DNA of 64,000 nucleotides from positions 26,046,519-26,110,518 of the forward strand of contig CM069608.1 in assembly GCA_035771175.1 (NCBI GenBank), written 5' to 3'. The notes beneath the pieces were generated by a model. That model did not search any database, was not told the origin of the DNA, and saw only the letters and a program-made list of their open reading frames with translations. Shown here in pieces: positions 19,937 through 32,208 of the stretch (its first letter is position 1; each line of letters begins with the position of its first letter). A program made the translations under genes and the position numbers. This stretch comes from Paratinospora sagittata (lineage: Eukaryota > Streptophyta > Magnoliopsida > Ranunculales > Menispermaceae).

Positions 19937-21789
19937 AATACCCCCAAACTTAAGACTTTCATCGTCCCGAGCAAAGGGAAAACAAAACTAAAAACTCATG
20001 ATTATCATAACCATTCTAAAGTCACAAATTCGCACAAATAAAGACTTAACTCAACGTTATAAACACATACATGGCCTCCAAGATACACCAAAGGAATATT
20101 CGTTTCTAGGAAGAATTTCAAGAGTACATAGTTGTCTAGAATTTCAACCCAACTCTAACTGAGTTTCACCTTTGATTCTTACACACATAAGTACACAACT
20201 AGTCTCATCAAAGTCATCATGCAAGTCATGAACAAGTGCAAGCAAGTGTTAAGTGTAGGATCTCAAACTATATAATTTAGGTCGGAACTCCATAGGCAAG
20301 TTTTTCACACCACTCTCCACTAATGTAGATTACACACCATTCAAAATCAGTAGGTCTTTCATGGGTTTTAATGTAAAGCTTAGGTTCAAAGGTAGGAAAA
20401 ATAAAAACATTATAGCTCAAAATGCCCTAAACACTTTGATCAATTACTAACATCCACTACATTACATTTGAAACCAAAACCTCTTTTCAACACATATATC
20501 TCTCAAATATTCTCATTCTTTTGTTTGCTTTTTATCATCATTCATTTTTCTTTTATAGAATGCTACACCCCCAAACTTTCTTCTTTTAACACATAGATGT
20601 AACACCCTTTTCTTCTCTTTTTCATCTTCTTTTCTTTTTTCAATACAATTCATAAGCAAACTTACTAAAAATTTCTTCTTTATCACCCTTTTTTCATCTT
20701 TTTCATTCCCCATTGTTCTTCCTTCCAAATAATAAGACTCCAACATGATCAAAGTGTATAAGGTACATAGGTTGCAAAACAAGAAATTTATACATGACAA
20801 GCTCAAAATTCATGATGCATAGGTAACAAAGAAATAGATATTCAGCTCAAAATGGGCACTATTGATATAATAGAGAACAGGGAGGCTATTTGGCTCAAGC
20901 TTTTCCAAACATGGCCTAAATCATTTTCCTTATAGTGTAATTTCTAGGATTTTGCCTCGAGTGGTGATCAAACTTGTTCTAGAATCCCTAGAGATCTAGG
21001 ATATGACTTAGCAAGCAAAGGTCCATTTCAAACAATCTTAATCTAATGATCAAAACCATGTACAAACGGTTAAGTCTCTCCAACAATTCCCAGCAAAAAT
21101 TGGATCAAGCACACAACCATCTATGTAACTCTCTACATTCTCCTATCGTTTCATATCTCTAAGGTGTTCTCTTGTCATTGGCCCTTCATACATAAGTCTA
21201 AAATTGTAAAAAAGTGTGACCATCTAGCCTAAACTAATGCATATTCAACTAACATACCATGACAAAAATTCAAAACTATCCCCCCAAACTTAAAGCAAGC
21301 ATTGTCCTCAATGCATGAAATAAATAAGAAAATATTAGAAAAAATGGAGGCATATAAGAGAGATGGGAGTTTAGAAAACCCCTTGAACCCAAATGGGTGA
21401 AGATGGCACATGATACAGTCCATTCGTCTCTCCTAGAAGCTCCAAAGAGACCCCCAAACTTGTTTTAGAACCTGAAAAGGGTAAGGAAAACAAAAAAAAA
21501 TCTATCAAGGTACGAATTCAAAGCCTATACTACAATGATGAAAAATAAATAAATCAAGCATAAACCGATGGGTTGCCTCCCATCTAGTGCTTGGTTTAGA
21601 GTTGTCAGCCCGACTTTGCTTCATAATGTCGCTTCATGGTTCCCCAAGTGTGATGTGTTCCTCATACCGCTCCGCTTGGCTAAAAGAATATTTTAACCGT
21701 TGACCATTTACTCGAAAACATGCACCATCTCCACTTTGTAGCTCCACCGCACCGTAAGGAGAGACTTTAGCAATAGTAAACGGTCTACT
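19937..21789 (-). other. Untranslated 3' region of Athila element D with polypurine tract
   Basis: Next to the LTR is the complement of a purine tract (AATACCCCCAAACTTAAGAC, 19937-19956). The following 1.8 kb lacks a domain-bearing ORF; the env-like ORF of some Athila elements is not found. The open frame at 20513-20806 is low-complexity. Confidence 0.7.
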
Positions 21790-22720
21790 TCATCTAGATT
21801 TAAGCTTGCCCAAAAACAACTTTAGCCTGGAATTGAATAAGAGAACTTGTTGCCCCGATTTGAAGTCTTTCTTCACAATGTACTTGTCATGCCATTTCTT
21901 GATTCGCTCCTTGTAGATCTTGGCATTTTCATAAGCATCATTTCGAAACTCTTCCATTTCCATGAGCAGGAGCAATCTTAGATTTTCGGAAGTCTTCAAG
22001 TCATAGTTCAATTTCTTAACCGCCGAATAAGCTTTATGCTCCAACTCTACCGGTAGGTGACATGACTTCCCAAACACAAGCCAGTACGAAGACATCCCAA
22101 TAGGTGTCTTCAATGCAGTCCGATATGCCCACCAAGCATCATTCAATTTCATTGCCCAATCCTTCCTATTAACATTTACCATCTTCTCCAAGATTTGCTT
22201 GACTTCTCGATTGCTTATTTCAGCTTGGCCATTCGTTTGTGGGTGATATGCAAGTGCGACCTTATGTTTCACCCCTTACTTTGCAAGGAGAGCATTAAAT
22301 GACTTGTTACAAAAATAAGTGCCCTCATCACTAATGATAGCCTGAGGAGTGTCGAATCTTGTAAAGATATGCTTGTCTAAGAACTTCAACACTACCTTGG
22401 CATCATTCATTTCAGTAGCTATGGCTTCAACCCACTTGGACACATAGTCCACTGCCAAAAGTATGTATATCTTGCCGAAATAGGAGGGAAAAGGTCCCAT
22501 AAAATTGATACCCCATACATCAAAGAGCTCAACCTCCAATATGTTAGTCAAAGGTAATTCATGACGCCTCGAAATATTGCCAAGACGTTGGAACCTATCA
22601 CATGTCTTCACAAAGGTGTAGCTATCTCGGAATAAGGTAGGCCAGTAAATCCACTTTGCAAGACCTTAGCCATCATTCTTGTGGGTCCAAAATGATCGCC
22701 ATAAAAGGAGGAATCGCACT
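21790..22720 (-). pseudogene. Athila D integrase region
   Basis: Catalytic core blocks are visible: FDVWGINFMGPFP (first Asp), IISDEG (second Asp), and [16 protein letters not shown] (Glu). [14 protein letters not shown] follows as in Athila integrases. A stop before GVKHKVA (about 22275) divides the domain, and the N-terminal zinc-finger part (22611-22720) is decayed (CDRFQR instead of CxxCQR). Integrase would insert the element's cDNA into the host genome; this copy cannot encode a complete one. Confidence 0.8.
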
Positions 22721-22899
22721 CATGAAGATGTCTTCCCCCGGTACACAACGCTAAATCAATTGATCATTGTTTCTCTTGAAGAGTAGTGGCTCATCCCACA
22801 TATAAGACTTGACATCGTGTAGAAACTTCTTTTTCTTTGCATAAGAGAGACCTGGAGGCAATATTCCACACGCTAAGAAATTTTCAAACCATGGCACTT

Positions 22900-23511
22900 T
22901 CACGCCAACACCATATAGTTTTTATCAGGAAAAGTTTTCAGAATTGGTAAGCAAGCATCCTCAACCACATATTGCAACCGGGAAAGATGGTCGACGAATA
23001 CATTCTCACTTCTTTTCTTATTTTTGATCTCCAAATCAAATTCTTGCAACAAAAGAATCCATCGAATCAACCTAGGCTTGGCGTCCTTCTTAAACAAGTA
23101 ACGAATAGTCGCATGATCGGTATGCACAATGACCTTGGACCCAATGATATAAGATCGAAATTTGTCGCATGAAAATACAACCGCTAATAATTCTTTCTCG
23201 GTCGTAGTGTAATTCTGTTGGGCTCCATATAAAGTACAACTAGCATAGTAGATAGCTCGAAACATCTTTTCTTTCCGTTGGCCTAACACTACCCTAATAG
23301 CAAAGTCGCTAGCATCGCACATAATTTCAAATGGTTCTTTCCAATCCTGTACAATCATGATGGGGGCCGAGATCAATGTCTTCTTTATCAACTCAAAGGC
23401 TTCCACACAAGGATCATCAAAAGCAAACGATGCATCTTTCTCAAGCAAGTTGCAAAGGGGGCTTAGTAATTTTCGAGAAGTCTTTAATAAACCGCCAGTA
23501 AAAATCGGCAT
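22900..23511 (-). pseudogene. Athila D RNase H region
   Basis: About 200 codons open. MCDASDFAI holds the first catalytic Asp, [12 protein letters not shown] the Glu, and [11 protein letters not shown] the next Asp; the end is the [13 protein letters not shown] and DHLSRL blocks typical of gypsy RNase H. It overlaps the end of the reverse transcriptase frame. Confidence 0.8.
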
Positions 23512-24621
23512 GCCCCAAGAAACTACGAATGCCTTTCACATTCTTAGGATGAAGAAGCTTCTCAATAGCCACTATCTTTGCCCGATCCACCTCAAGACCC
23601 TTGGAAAAAACCCTATGGCCTAACATTATGCCTTCTTGTACCATGAAATGACACTTTTCCCAATTGAGCACTAAGTTGGTTTCTTCACATCTTTGAAGCA
23701 CAAGAGATAGATTATGAAAACAATGGTCAAATGAAGTTCCCAGGGCTGATAAATCATCCATAAATACCTCCATTCTTTCCTCAATCATATCAGCAAAAAG
23801 GGCCATCATACACCGTTGAAAGTCGTCGGTGCATTGCATAAACCAAATGGCATTCTCCGAAAAGAAAATGTGCCATACGAGCAAGTGAAAGTCGTCTTCT
23901 CTTGGTCCTCCGGTGCAATGGCTACTTGATTATAGCCCGGATAACCGTCTAAGAAGCAATAGTATTCAAAACCCGCCAATCTATCCAACATTTGATCAAT
24001 GAAAGGAAGGGAAAAATGATCCTTCTTTGTGGCCTTATTCAACTTCTTATAATCTATGCAAACACGCCATCCAGTGACTGTTCTTGTTGAAATCAACTCA
24101 TTATTTTCATTCTTGACCACAGTCATCCCACCTTTCTTGGGCACAACTTGTACCAGACTCACCCAAGGACTATCCGAAATGGCATATATTAAATCAGCTT
24201 TCAACCACTTCAATACTTCACCTCGAACTATTTCTTTCATTGTTGGATTAAGCCTTCGTCGATGTTCAATGGATGGCTTATAGGAGCCCTCCATTAAGAT
24301 CTTATGCATGCAAAATGAGGGGCTTATACGCTTCATATCTGAAATAGACCATCCCAAGGCTGATTTGTGTTCTCTTAGAATTCTCAATAACTTCTCTTCC
24401 TCAACACAAGACAAGGCTGAAGATATGATGACCGGGTAGGTAGATTTTTCACCCAAAAAGGCATATCGAAGGTGATCGGGAAGAGGTTTCAACTCCAGGG
24501 TAGGTTCATCCACTTTACTTGGTGTAGTTTCTTCTAACTCATCCACGTTTGCTTGTGAAGAATCAATCGGTGGTGCTTCAAGAGCAAAAACATATTGCTT
24601 AAGTTCTTCATTCTCACCCAC
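23441..24621 (-). pseudogene. Athila D reverse transcriptase region
   Basis: VCIDYKKLNKATKKDHF, PFIDQMLDRLAG, FRRMPFGLCNAPTTF and FMDDLSALG (Asp-Asp pair) occur in order, the hallmark blocks of gypsy reverse transcriptase. A frameshift between 23806 and 23884 separates the fingers/palm part from the Asp-Asp part. The N-terminal 100 codons link to the protease. Confidence 0.85.
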
Positions 24622-24669
24622 ATCTATACTAATTGAGTTGACAAGACAACTTTCTAATGCATCCTCTAA

Positions 24670-25362
24670 TATAGTCGCCTCATGAATTTATGTCACACAT
24701 TTTTCAACTATTTCCACTACATTTATCCGATGGCATGTACTCTCCTCCGCTGGAAATTTGAGAGTCTCGTAGATGTTAAACAAGAATTCTTCATCATTCA
24801 CTCTCAAGGTGAGTTCCCCCCGTTGCACATCTATCAATGCACGTCCGATAGCTAGGAATGGTCTCCCAAGGATCAACGGTATGTCACCATCTTCTTCCAT
24901 ATCCAAAACCACAAAGTCCACCGGAAAAATGAACTTATCCACCTTTACTAAAACATCTTCAATAATTCCTTAAGGATATGTCATTGAGTGGTCTGCTAAT
25001 TGAAGTGAAATGGTGGTTGGCTTCACTTCTCCAAGTCCCAATCTCCTGAAAATAGAAAGAGGCATAAGATCAATACTTGCACCCAAATCACATAAAACTT
25101 TATTAAAATTTAAAGGACCAATAGTGCAAGGGATGGTAAAACTCCCTAGATCTTTGAGCTTTTGGGGAAGCTTCTTTTGTAATATTGCACTACACTCCTC
25201 GGTAAGCTTCACCATCTCGTAGACCTCCAACTTTCTCTTCTTTGTCATCACATCCTTCATAAATTTGACGTAATTGGGCATTTGTTTCAAAGCATCGGCC
25301 ATTGAGATGTTGATGTGAATCTTCTTAAATAACTTTAGGAACTTGGAAAATTGCTCATCCAA
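24670..25362 (-). pseudogene. Athila D protease region
   Basis: CDLGASIDLMPLSIF (about 25080) is the aspartic protease active site in the DLGAS form of Athila, followed by LGRPFLA (24860 region). A stop near 24967 breaks the frame. Confidence 0.75.
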
Positions 25363-25387
25363 TCTCTTCTTTTAGAATCTCTGAGGA

Positions 25388-26792
25388 TAAGGTAAGGAAG
25401 GCTTTAATATAGGGGGTTATCCAAAAAAGTAATGAAACCCGGTCGGTATGGCCTATCCTTCGATTCATCTTGCTTTTGCTCCTTATGATGTACTTCACTC
25501 TCTATATTGCTTGACTGTGATGATGTGGCCTTCTCATCCTCATTATTCTTTTCAGCTTGTTCAACTTCCTTTCCGCTCCGGAGGGTGATCGCCTTACATT
25601 GTTCCTTGGGGTTGACTTGAGTGTTGCTAGAAAATGATGCTTTTTGTTGTGCATTTATAGCTGAAGCAAGTTGCCCAATTTGTATTTCCATATTCTTCAT
25701 TGAAGTCTCCAACTTATCTATCCTTGACTCGACCCTATCTTGCTTTGCCTTAGACTTTGCTATGTATCCACTTAAAAGCTCCTCCAAAGAAGGTTCCTTC
25801 TCTTGTGCTGCATAGACATACCCAATGCTGGAGGATTCAGAACATTCCTAGTGTTGGAATATGAGAGATTTTCATGATTCCTTATCCCCGGGTAGTATTG
25901 GTTTGGGACTTAAGCATTACTCCTATAGTTATACCCCCGATTATTCACATAATTTGCTTGCTCTTCAGTAGTTCCTCCACCCAAGTATCTCATGCTTGCT
26001 ACCGCTACACTCTCAACGGATGGTTGTTGTGCATTTTGCATTGATGCTATTTGGTTAGACAATGTGGCTAACTGTGCCGAAATTGCAGTCATCGGATCAA
26101 GCTCAAGCACTCCAACAACTTTCTTTACCAAGGATCTCTCACTAGGCATTTCATATGTGTTGGATGCCATTTCTTCTAATAAGTTGAGAGCTCCCTCAGC
26201 CGTCTTGCTCATTATAGTTCCACCAGCTGCGGCATCTACCAAAGTGTGTGTGGCCACTGTCATCCCATTATAAAAAAATTTGAAGTTGCATCCATACTTC
26301 AAAACCATGTTGTGGGCACTTCCTTAACAACTCCTTAAACCGTTCCCATGCCTCATAGAGTGACTCATTGTCCAACTACTTGAACTGGCCAATCTCTACT
26401 CATAGTTGAGCTATCTTTGCCAGTGGGAAATACTTTTGAAGGAATTTTTGCATCAACTCATCCCATGTAGTAACGCTCCTAGGTTGCAAACCTTGTAACC
26501 ATGACTTGGCCTTATCCCTCAAAGAGAATGGGAACAATCTCAATCGAATCACATCTTCAGCCACTCCATTGAACTTTACTATATCACACTTCTCCAAGAA
26601 TGACTGTATATGAGTCATCAGATCTTCTATGGGAGAGCCCCCGTATTGATGTTGCTAAACCATTGTGATTAACGTCGGCTTCAACTAGAAATTGTTGGCT
26701 GCAATGGGTGCTCTTACTATTCCGGAGTGGCTGTCATGAATGACGGGCTTGAAATAGTCTCGAAGAAGACGTTGATTATTTCCAGGCTCCAT
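25388..26792 (-). pseudogene. Athila D gag
   Basis: Starts at the ATG at 26792. The conserved gag block DVIRLRLFPFSLRDKAKSWL (about 26550) and WDELMQKFLQKYFP follow; then ERFKELL and HTLVDAAAGG. A Lys/Glu-rich tail with LEKSMKNMEIQIGQL-like heptads (25680-25780 region) is probably coiled coil. Several stops (near 26398 and 25909) interrupt it. Gag would form the capsid-like particle. Confidence 0.75.
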
Positions 26793-27000
26793 TGCTTCTT
26801 GCTCTACTCTTCTTTTCCTTCACCTCTGTCCCGAAGTACGCTAAATCTCAGGATCTAACGGTACTAGTTCAGCATTTCTAGATCGCCGCATACACTTCAA
26901 TCAATCCTTTAAAACAAAACAAAGAAACAAATTCAGAAAAAATACTAGATTAAAATCAAAATAAATTACTAACGATATTGATGAAACTAAAGTGAAACAA

Positions 27001-27018
27001 TCCCCGACAATGGCACCA
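27001..27018 (-). other. Primer binding site of Athila D (tRNA-Asp-like)
   Basis: On the minus strand TGGTGCCATTGTCGGGGA, a few bases after the LTR end. It resembles the tRNA-Asp primer site common in Athila, with C-to-T changes. Confidence 0.75.
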
Positions 27019-27024
27019 AAAACT

Positions 27025-28411
27025 TGTTCATGAATTTATCGCAAGCGCACGACAGTCGAGTTATAATATACCGACAGTGAGTCGGGCTATTGTATCCACA
27101 GGGACAGTTTAATTTACCAATTACCAATTTCATTAATTTTTAACTTTATCTAGCTAATCAAATGGTAGAGTTTCAATAATTAAAAGGCAATTAAAATTAA
27201 ATAAAACGAATAGAATATGGGAGATATCAAGGGTAAATGAGAATATCTAGAGACTTGACTTCACCTAACCTTCAATCATATAACTTAGCTACACTTATTA
27301 TCAAATCAATTTCCTAGTCTATAGGTCAAAATCCGCACGTCTCTAATTCCCTCTCTCGAGTGCCTAACTAAAACGTATCATCAAGAATAGGATTCGATCT
27401 CTCGATAAAACCCAAATTCTCAATAACCCATTAAGTTTCGTGATGTTCCTACAACCTCATGAAACCTTGTAAACCTCTCGATTCTACAACTATTTCATGT
27501 CATAATTCCCCTTATTCAACCTAGAAAACTCTATCTCGAGTGCCGCCTTCCAAGTCTAGGTTCATTCGATTTGGGGCCAATAAACCAAAAGCATTAAGTG
27601 CATGGAATCATAAATAAACTATGGAGATTTCATTAATAATAAGCTAAATCTAAAATTAAACCACGACATTCAGGTTAGGATCCATCTCCTCTCTAGAACA
27701 ATAAATTAGTTCATCTTTTGAATGATAAAAACACAAAACATGGAGAAAAACTCTAAAGTAAACATAATATCAAACTCTAGAACGTGGAACTTGAATCTTC
27801 TTCCTAGAAGGTTGAATCTTCACGTTCTTCTTCTTCGAGCCGTCTTGTTCTCTTCTCCAATGTGTTCTCCTCCAAAAGCCCACAAATTTGATATATTATA
27901 TGGCCCATAAGTCGTCCCGAAACATAATTAGAAAGTATAGAAATTCGTCCAACTCGCAAAAGGGGTGCCCAGCGCAGCCGCGCTCCGACAGATGTTTCCA
28001 GCTCCTCGGGTAGTGCCGTGGCGCCCAGTTCCTCATCATTTCAGTACATTCAACTCCGCGAGTTGCGCCGCAGTGCCCATAACCTCAATTGTTGCGCCTA
28101 ATTCGTGGACATAGCCAATTTTTTCCTTTTTTCTGCTTAGCCTTTGCCACTTCTTGTACAAGTTCTTCTCATCCAAATCTATGACTAATGTATCCAAACA
28201 CCTACAAGACAAAGCAGATTAAATTAATAACTCACTCAAATATAAATCAAATCAAATTTATTAACTAATCAACTAAAATAATGCATAAACCAAATTAATC
28301 CTAAACTAACAAATATATTAAAACTAACATAAACCTATCAAACTAATGCATGAACTGTCCTAAAATATACCTAAAACATGCTTTATAACGTATCTTAAAA
28401 TGAAACTATCA
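27025..28411 (-). repeat. 5' LTR of Athila element D
   Basis: TGTTCATGAATTTATCGCAA at 27025 and ...AACTATCA at 28411, followed by the TSD CTTGG. GC-rich motifs at 27958-28085 correspond to those in the other LTR. Confidence 0.9.
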
Positions 28412-30298
28412 CTTGGATCAAATCAGTGGTACAATCCTTAATCTCTTTATCCTTTTGATGCTTCAGAGAATTTCTGATTTCTTCTAATATCTCATTCTTC
28501 TGTTGCAAATGATTTTGTTCCAATTTCTTCATTAGCTGAGACATTACAGAGATCTCATCTTCTTTAACCTTCCTCAAAAAGTCTTCTTCCTTGAAGAAAT
28601 AATCAGCAGGCAGATTGGAAGAAGGATAAGATGGTGAATGGTGATCATACTGATCATGTGAAGAAGAACTCTCCTCTTGAATTTCTTCCACTCCATAATC
28701 CTCTTCAGGAAGCTCAACAGCAGCTTCATGAAATTCTTCATCCTGGCCTTGAGCATCAACATCTTCAACTCCAATGTAGGGTACTATAGCAATTTCATAA
28801 CCCTTTTCTTCAGTAATTTCCATCCCAACTGCCTGCGATTCTTCTTCTGGAATCTCACAAGATCTTCTTTCCTTAAGATCATGGGGTTCCTCTTCCATAA
28901 GAACATCCATAAGAAATGGTCGATCAGAAATTGTTTTATCTGGGTCAACACTGACTCTCTCTTGAACAGTTTCTTCAATAACTTCTCGAGCTGTCACATG
29001 TTCTTCAACAATAGCATAAACAATCTGGTTGACTTCCTTCATGACACATTAACAACCTGTTTCATTTGCTCAATTTTTTTACTCTGAACATCTTGCTCCA
29101 TCTGAACATATTCGATGACTTGTTCAACATGAGCCTCAGTTTGAACTTCTTCGGCTTGAACTGTTTGAGTTTCAACATGTTCAACTTGAGCTTTTACAGC
29201 ATCATCATCTAGATGATCAACTTACTCATTCAGATATTGACCAACTTCTTCTATTTCAGCACGACCAGCATGGTCTCTTTGCTTAATTTGAGCTTCTTTC
29301 TTTTTACTGAATTCCACTCCTTGTGGAACTTCTGCCATTGGAAACCATTTTTCCAATGTAAGAACATAGACATATTTCATTAACTTCACAGTGGTTTGTC
29401 CAATGCAGTGATATCTATTAGTTTCTTTAACATCTTGTCCACTGAAGTTAATTCCACTTCTCTTAAGTAATGTGGTGAGATACATTCCAAAGGGAAGTCC
29501 TCCTCCTCTGTTGTCGATGACATGGATGAGAATGTGGGCGAGATTGATCTTCTTGTTCCATGTCAAGAACAAATCCAGCTCATTTACATTGCCCCTACTT
29601 CCTGACTTGGGCTAAATAATTTGGGGTATGATGTTATGGATAATTTTGGGAATGAGCTCAAAGGACTGGTTTGTGAGCTTTTTGTCAACACTTATATGAT
29701 CTCTCTTTCTGGATGTGAGGTTCAAGGCTAAAAGGTTGTCATAGCCTGGATATTGAAACTTACCTTTAGTGAAAGAAAGTATATGGGCATTATCATCACT
29801 AGGTAATGAAAATGTTTCAGAGAAGAATTGAGGAGAAATCTCTACAGATTCTCCTTTAACCTTGGACTGTCTCACAAGTTCTGATTTGGGTTTCTTTTGA
29901 AGATTTTGGAAGAATTGACTGACCATATTTGGATACCATCTAGAATGGTAGAGGAGAAGTTTGGTCCAACCCTAGAACTCAAACAAAGGTAGCACATCGA
30001 GGTGTGAATTAGTGAAGAAATCAAAATCAACAAAACAACCGTCTATAACGGCTCAGTTGACAAACTTTTTAGCTTTGATTTCCTTCTTGGATTTCTGGGT
30101 TAAGGAAGATGGTTGAGGAACATCAGTTGAAGTTTCAACTGAAGATGGGTTAATAAGTTCAGAGGCAATGGGTGCCTCAGTAGGTTCTGCTTGGGATTCC
30201 ACTGGTCTTTGTCTCACTCTCCTAGGTAGAGGTGGTGAAGGTGACTAAGCCTTCTTTCTAGCTAAGAAAGTGTGTAGCTTTTTGGTTTTGGGTGCCAT
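28412..30298 (-). pseudogene. Element G extra ORF (PF20167-like plant transposon protein)
   Basis: From the ATG at 30298 (MAPKTKKLHTFL) a frame with a few stops runs to 28412. The N-terminal part has basic and Pro/Ser-rich sequence. The middle (29926-29222) has ELDLFLTWNKKINLAHILIH, GGGLPFGMYLTTLLKRSGI and TTVKLMKYV, the pattern of the putative plant transposon protein family often found in Athila and SIRE-like elements. The C-terminal 215 codons (29042-28412) are very acidic and end in a predicted coiled coil (QLMKKLEQNHLQQKNEIL). Function is unknown. The frame is cut by Athila D. Confidence 0.6.
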
Positions 30299-30299
30299 T

Positions 30300-30960
30300 G
30301 ATAACAGCAGTGGCTAACAGAAATGTCTCAGTGAAAACTTGTGAAATGGGGATCAAAAGGTTCAAAATTTAACAAAGATCAAGTTATTACCTAAAAAAAT
30401 TGAAGAACGACTATGGTGAAATCGACTGAGCGTAAGAGTAGCATGGGTTATGGAACGGGTTCTTAGTTCGTTCAGAGTGAGCGTCCTAAGGCATCAATAG
30501 ATGACAATGACGACTAAGTCCCCCTATTCAAACATATATACTACCCTAATAGTAAGCGTGCTCCTAACACACTTCATGTGCTACAACCTATTGAACATTT
30601 GCATCTTAATGCCCCTTTCGCTTAAACCAATAAGCGTCCTCCCTGACAATAAGCGTCCTTGAACAATTGATAGCTTTGCGTGTATTAGCATCCTTGTATG
30701 CAACGAGAGTCCTACTAACACAACAGTAGTGTCCTTAAGTGTTATTAGCGTCCTTCTGGATAGTTATACTATGATTTTAATCAGATGCAATTAATCATTC
30801 TTATATAATTTCATGGATGAATAATCAATGTTAATAATTAAATTTAATAAAGCATCCATCAACAAATTAATCATGTAATCAAAATTATTTAATCATTTCA
30901 AGCAATACATTATAATCATATAACTTCAATAATCACTGAGATATATATTCAAATAATCGT
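30300..30960 (-). repeat. Spacer of G with scattered AGCGTCCT motifs
   Basis: AGCGTCCT or close variants occur about nine times between 30480 and 30760. This is the same word that forms hairpins in the G LTR, but here partner arms are mostly missing. It separates gag from the extra ORF. No coding region. Confidence 0.5.
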
Positions 30961-31007
30961 AGTAGTGATAAAGTGATTTATACCTTGCACATATTTTTTA
31001 TTTTACC

Positions 31008-32161
31008 TCAAGGTACTACAAAGTCCTCGATTTGTGCACTTTGCTTGTTGAAGCAGCTGAAATACTTCTTGATACTCATTCTCCGAGCTAACTTCCTTGT
31101 TGGTACATCATCATGTAATCTTTCATTTTGCACCAGAGTTCTTGTTGTGCCTGTTGAGGATTGTTTACTTATCATCATTGGATTTTCCTCATCAACAAGC
31201 TCACTTCTGTTTCTACTTGGCAGATTTGCAAGCATGTCTTCTCTCTCAGATGATGGTTCTAATCCACTTAAAATATAATCAATTTCTTGAAAACTAATTT
31301 CAAATGGATTTGAAAATCTTTTAAAAAATTTACTTTGTATTTCCATTTTTCAGGAAAACGATTAAGAAAATATTGCACTAAAGTAGAATGAGAGATGGAT
31401 TTTCCAAATTGTTCAAGTTCATCAACCAAGCGTTCAAATCGTTGGAGATTATTATGAACTGACTCATTTTCTAGAAGTCTAATGTTTGTGAGTGATTCCT
31501 CTAAGGCACTGACCTGATTTCTAGTTTCTTTTTTTCCTTCCATGGATTTCAATAAGTCACATAACTCTTTCAAAGTCGTTTCCCATGGATCAAGTGTTTC
31601 AGCAATGGTAATTAGCTTATCATTTTATTTCTTTGGAAGCTTATCACAGAAACATACTAAGGCTATCCCTATAGGTATTTTTTGATCATGTTCTTTCATT
31701 CCATCAAAGATAGACTAATACCTACAGCAGGCTGTATCTAGAGACTCATTCTCAGATACTTCAAAGTCATCAAATAGCCTTTTATGCTCCTTGAGCTTTT
31801 CATCTTGATTCATTATCTTTTCACCATGGAGTGATTTGAGAGTTTCCTAAATCACCTTAGCACTTTCAAGATGAACTACTCTTTCTACTTCTTCATCGGG
31901 TAGACAACAATATAATGCATAGACAGCTTGAGAATAATGTTTATCATTGAGTCTCTCCTCCTCTGTCCATAGTTCAATAGACTTGTTGGGCATAGTGTAA
32001 CCATTTACAATCATTTCCCATAGACTGATGTCCTTAGATCGAAGAAAGGTTTTCATCCTCTTCATCCAATCTTCAAAACAGTCTCTATTGAATACAGGTG
32101 GTCTGTCTAGGGATTGACCTACTTTCATGATGGAACTTCTAAACTTTGCCATTGCTATCAA
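31008..32161 (-). pseudogene. Element G gag (copia type, UBN2-like)
   Basis: Starts MIAMAKFRSSIMKVGQ, then PPVFNRDCFEDWMKRMKTFL and SLWEMIVNGY, the opening of the copia gag family. ELCDLLKSMEG, NIRLLENESVHNNLQRFERLVDEL and YFLNRFPEKW follow (31573-31268), then RMSIKKYFSCFNK in the tail. Stops near 31846 and 31350 break it. No zinc knuckle or pol is joined to it, unlike autonomous copia elements. Confidence 0.75.
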
Positions 32162-32194
32162 AAAAATTGTTAGATTTCTTTAATGAGCAACTCC

Positions 32195-32206
32195 GCTCTG
32201 ATACCA
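32195..32206 (-). other. Primer binding site of element G
   Basis: TGGTATCAGAGC on the minus strand, two bases from the LTR end: tRNA-Met type. Confidence 0.85.
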
Positions 32207-32208
32207 CT

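Larger units (their letters stand above)
18546..28411 (-). mobile_element. Element D: full-length Athila retrotransposon (9.9 kb) with TSD CTTGG
   Basis: Minus-strand structure: 5' LTR 28411-27025, primer site 27018-27001, gag, protease, reverse transcriptase, RNase H, integrase, long untranslated 3' region, polypurine tract 19953-19937, 3' LTR 19936-18546. Both ends are flanked by CTTGG (18541-18545 and 28412-28416). LTRs of 1387 and 1391 bp are highly similar. The Athila assignment rests on FIDQMLDRLAG and GYNQ-type reverse transcriptase blocks, a DLGASIDLMP protease and the tRNA-Asp-like primer site. Coding regions contain stops and frameshifts, so it is not autonomous. It lies inside element G. 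Confidence 0.9.

Noticed and set aside
28677..29087. 136-codon plus-strand frame, Phe/Ser-rich
   Set aside because: Antisense shadow of the acidic Glu-rich ORF of element G.
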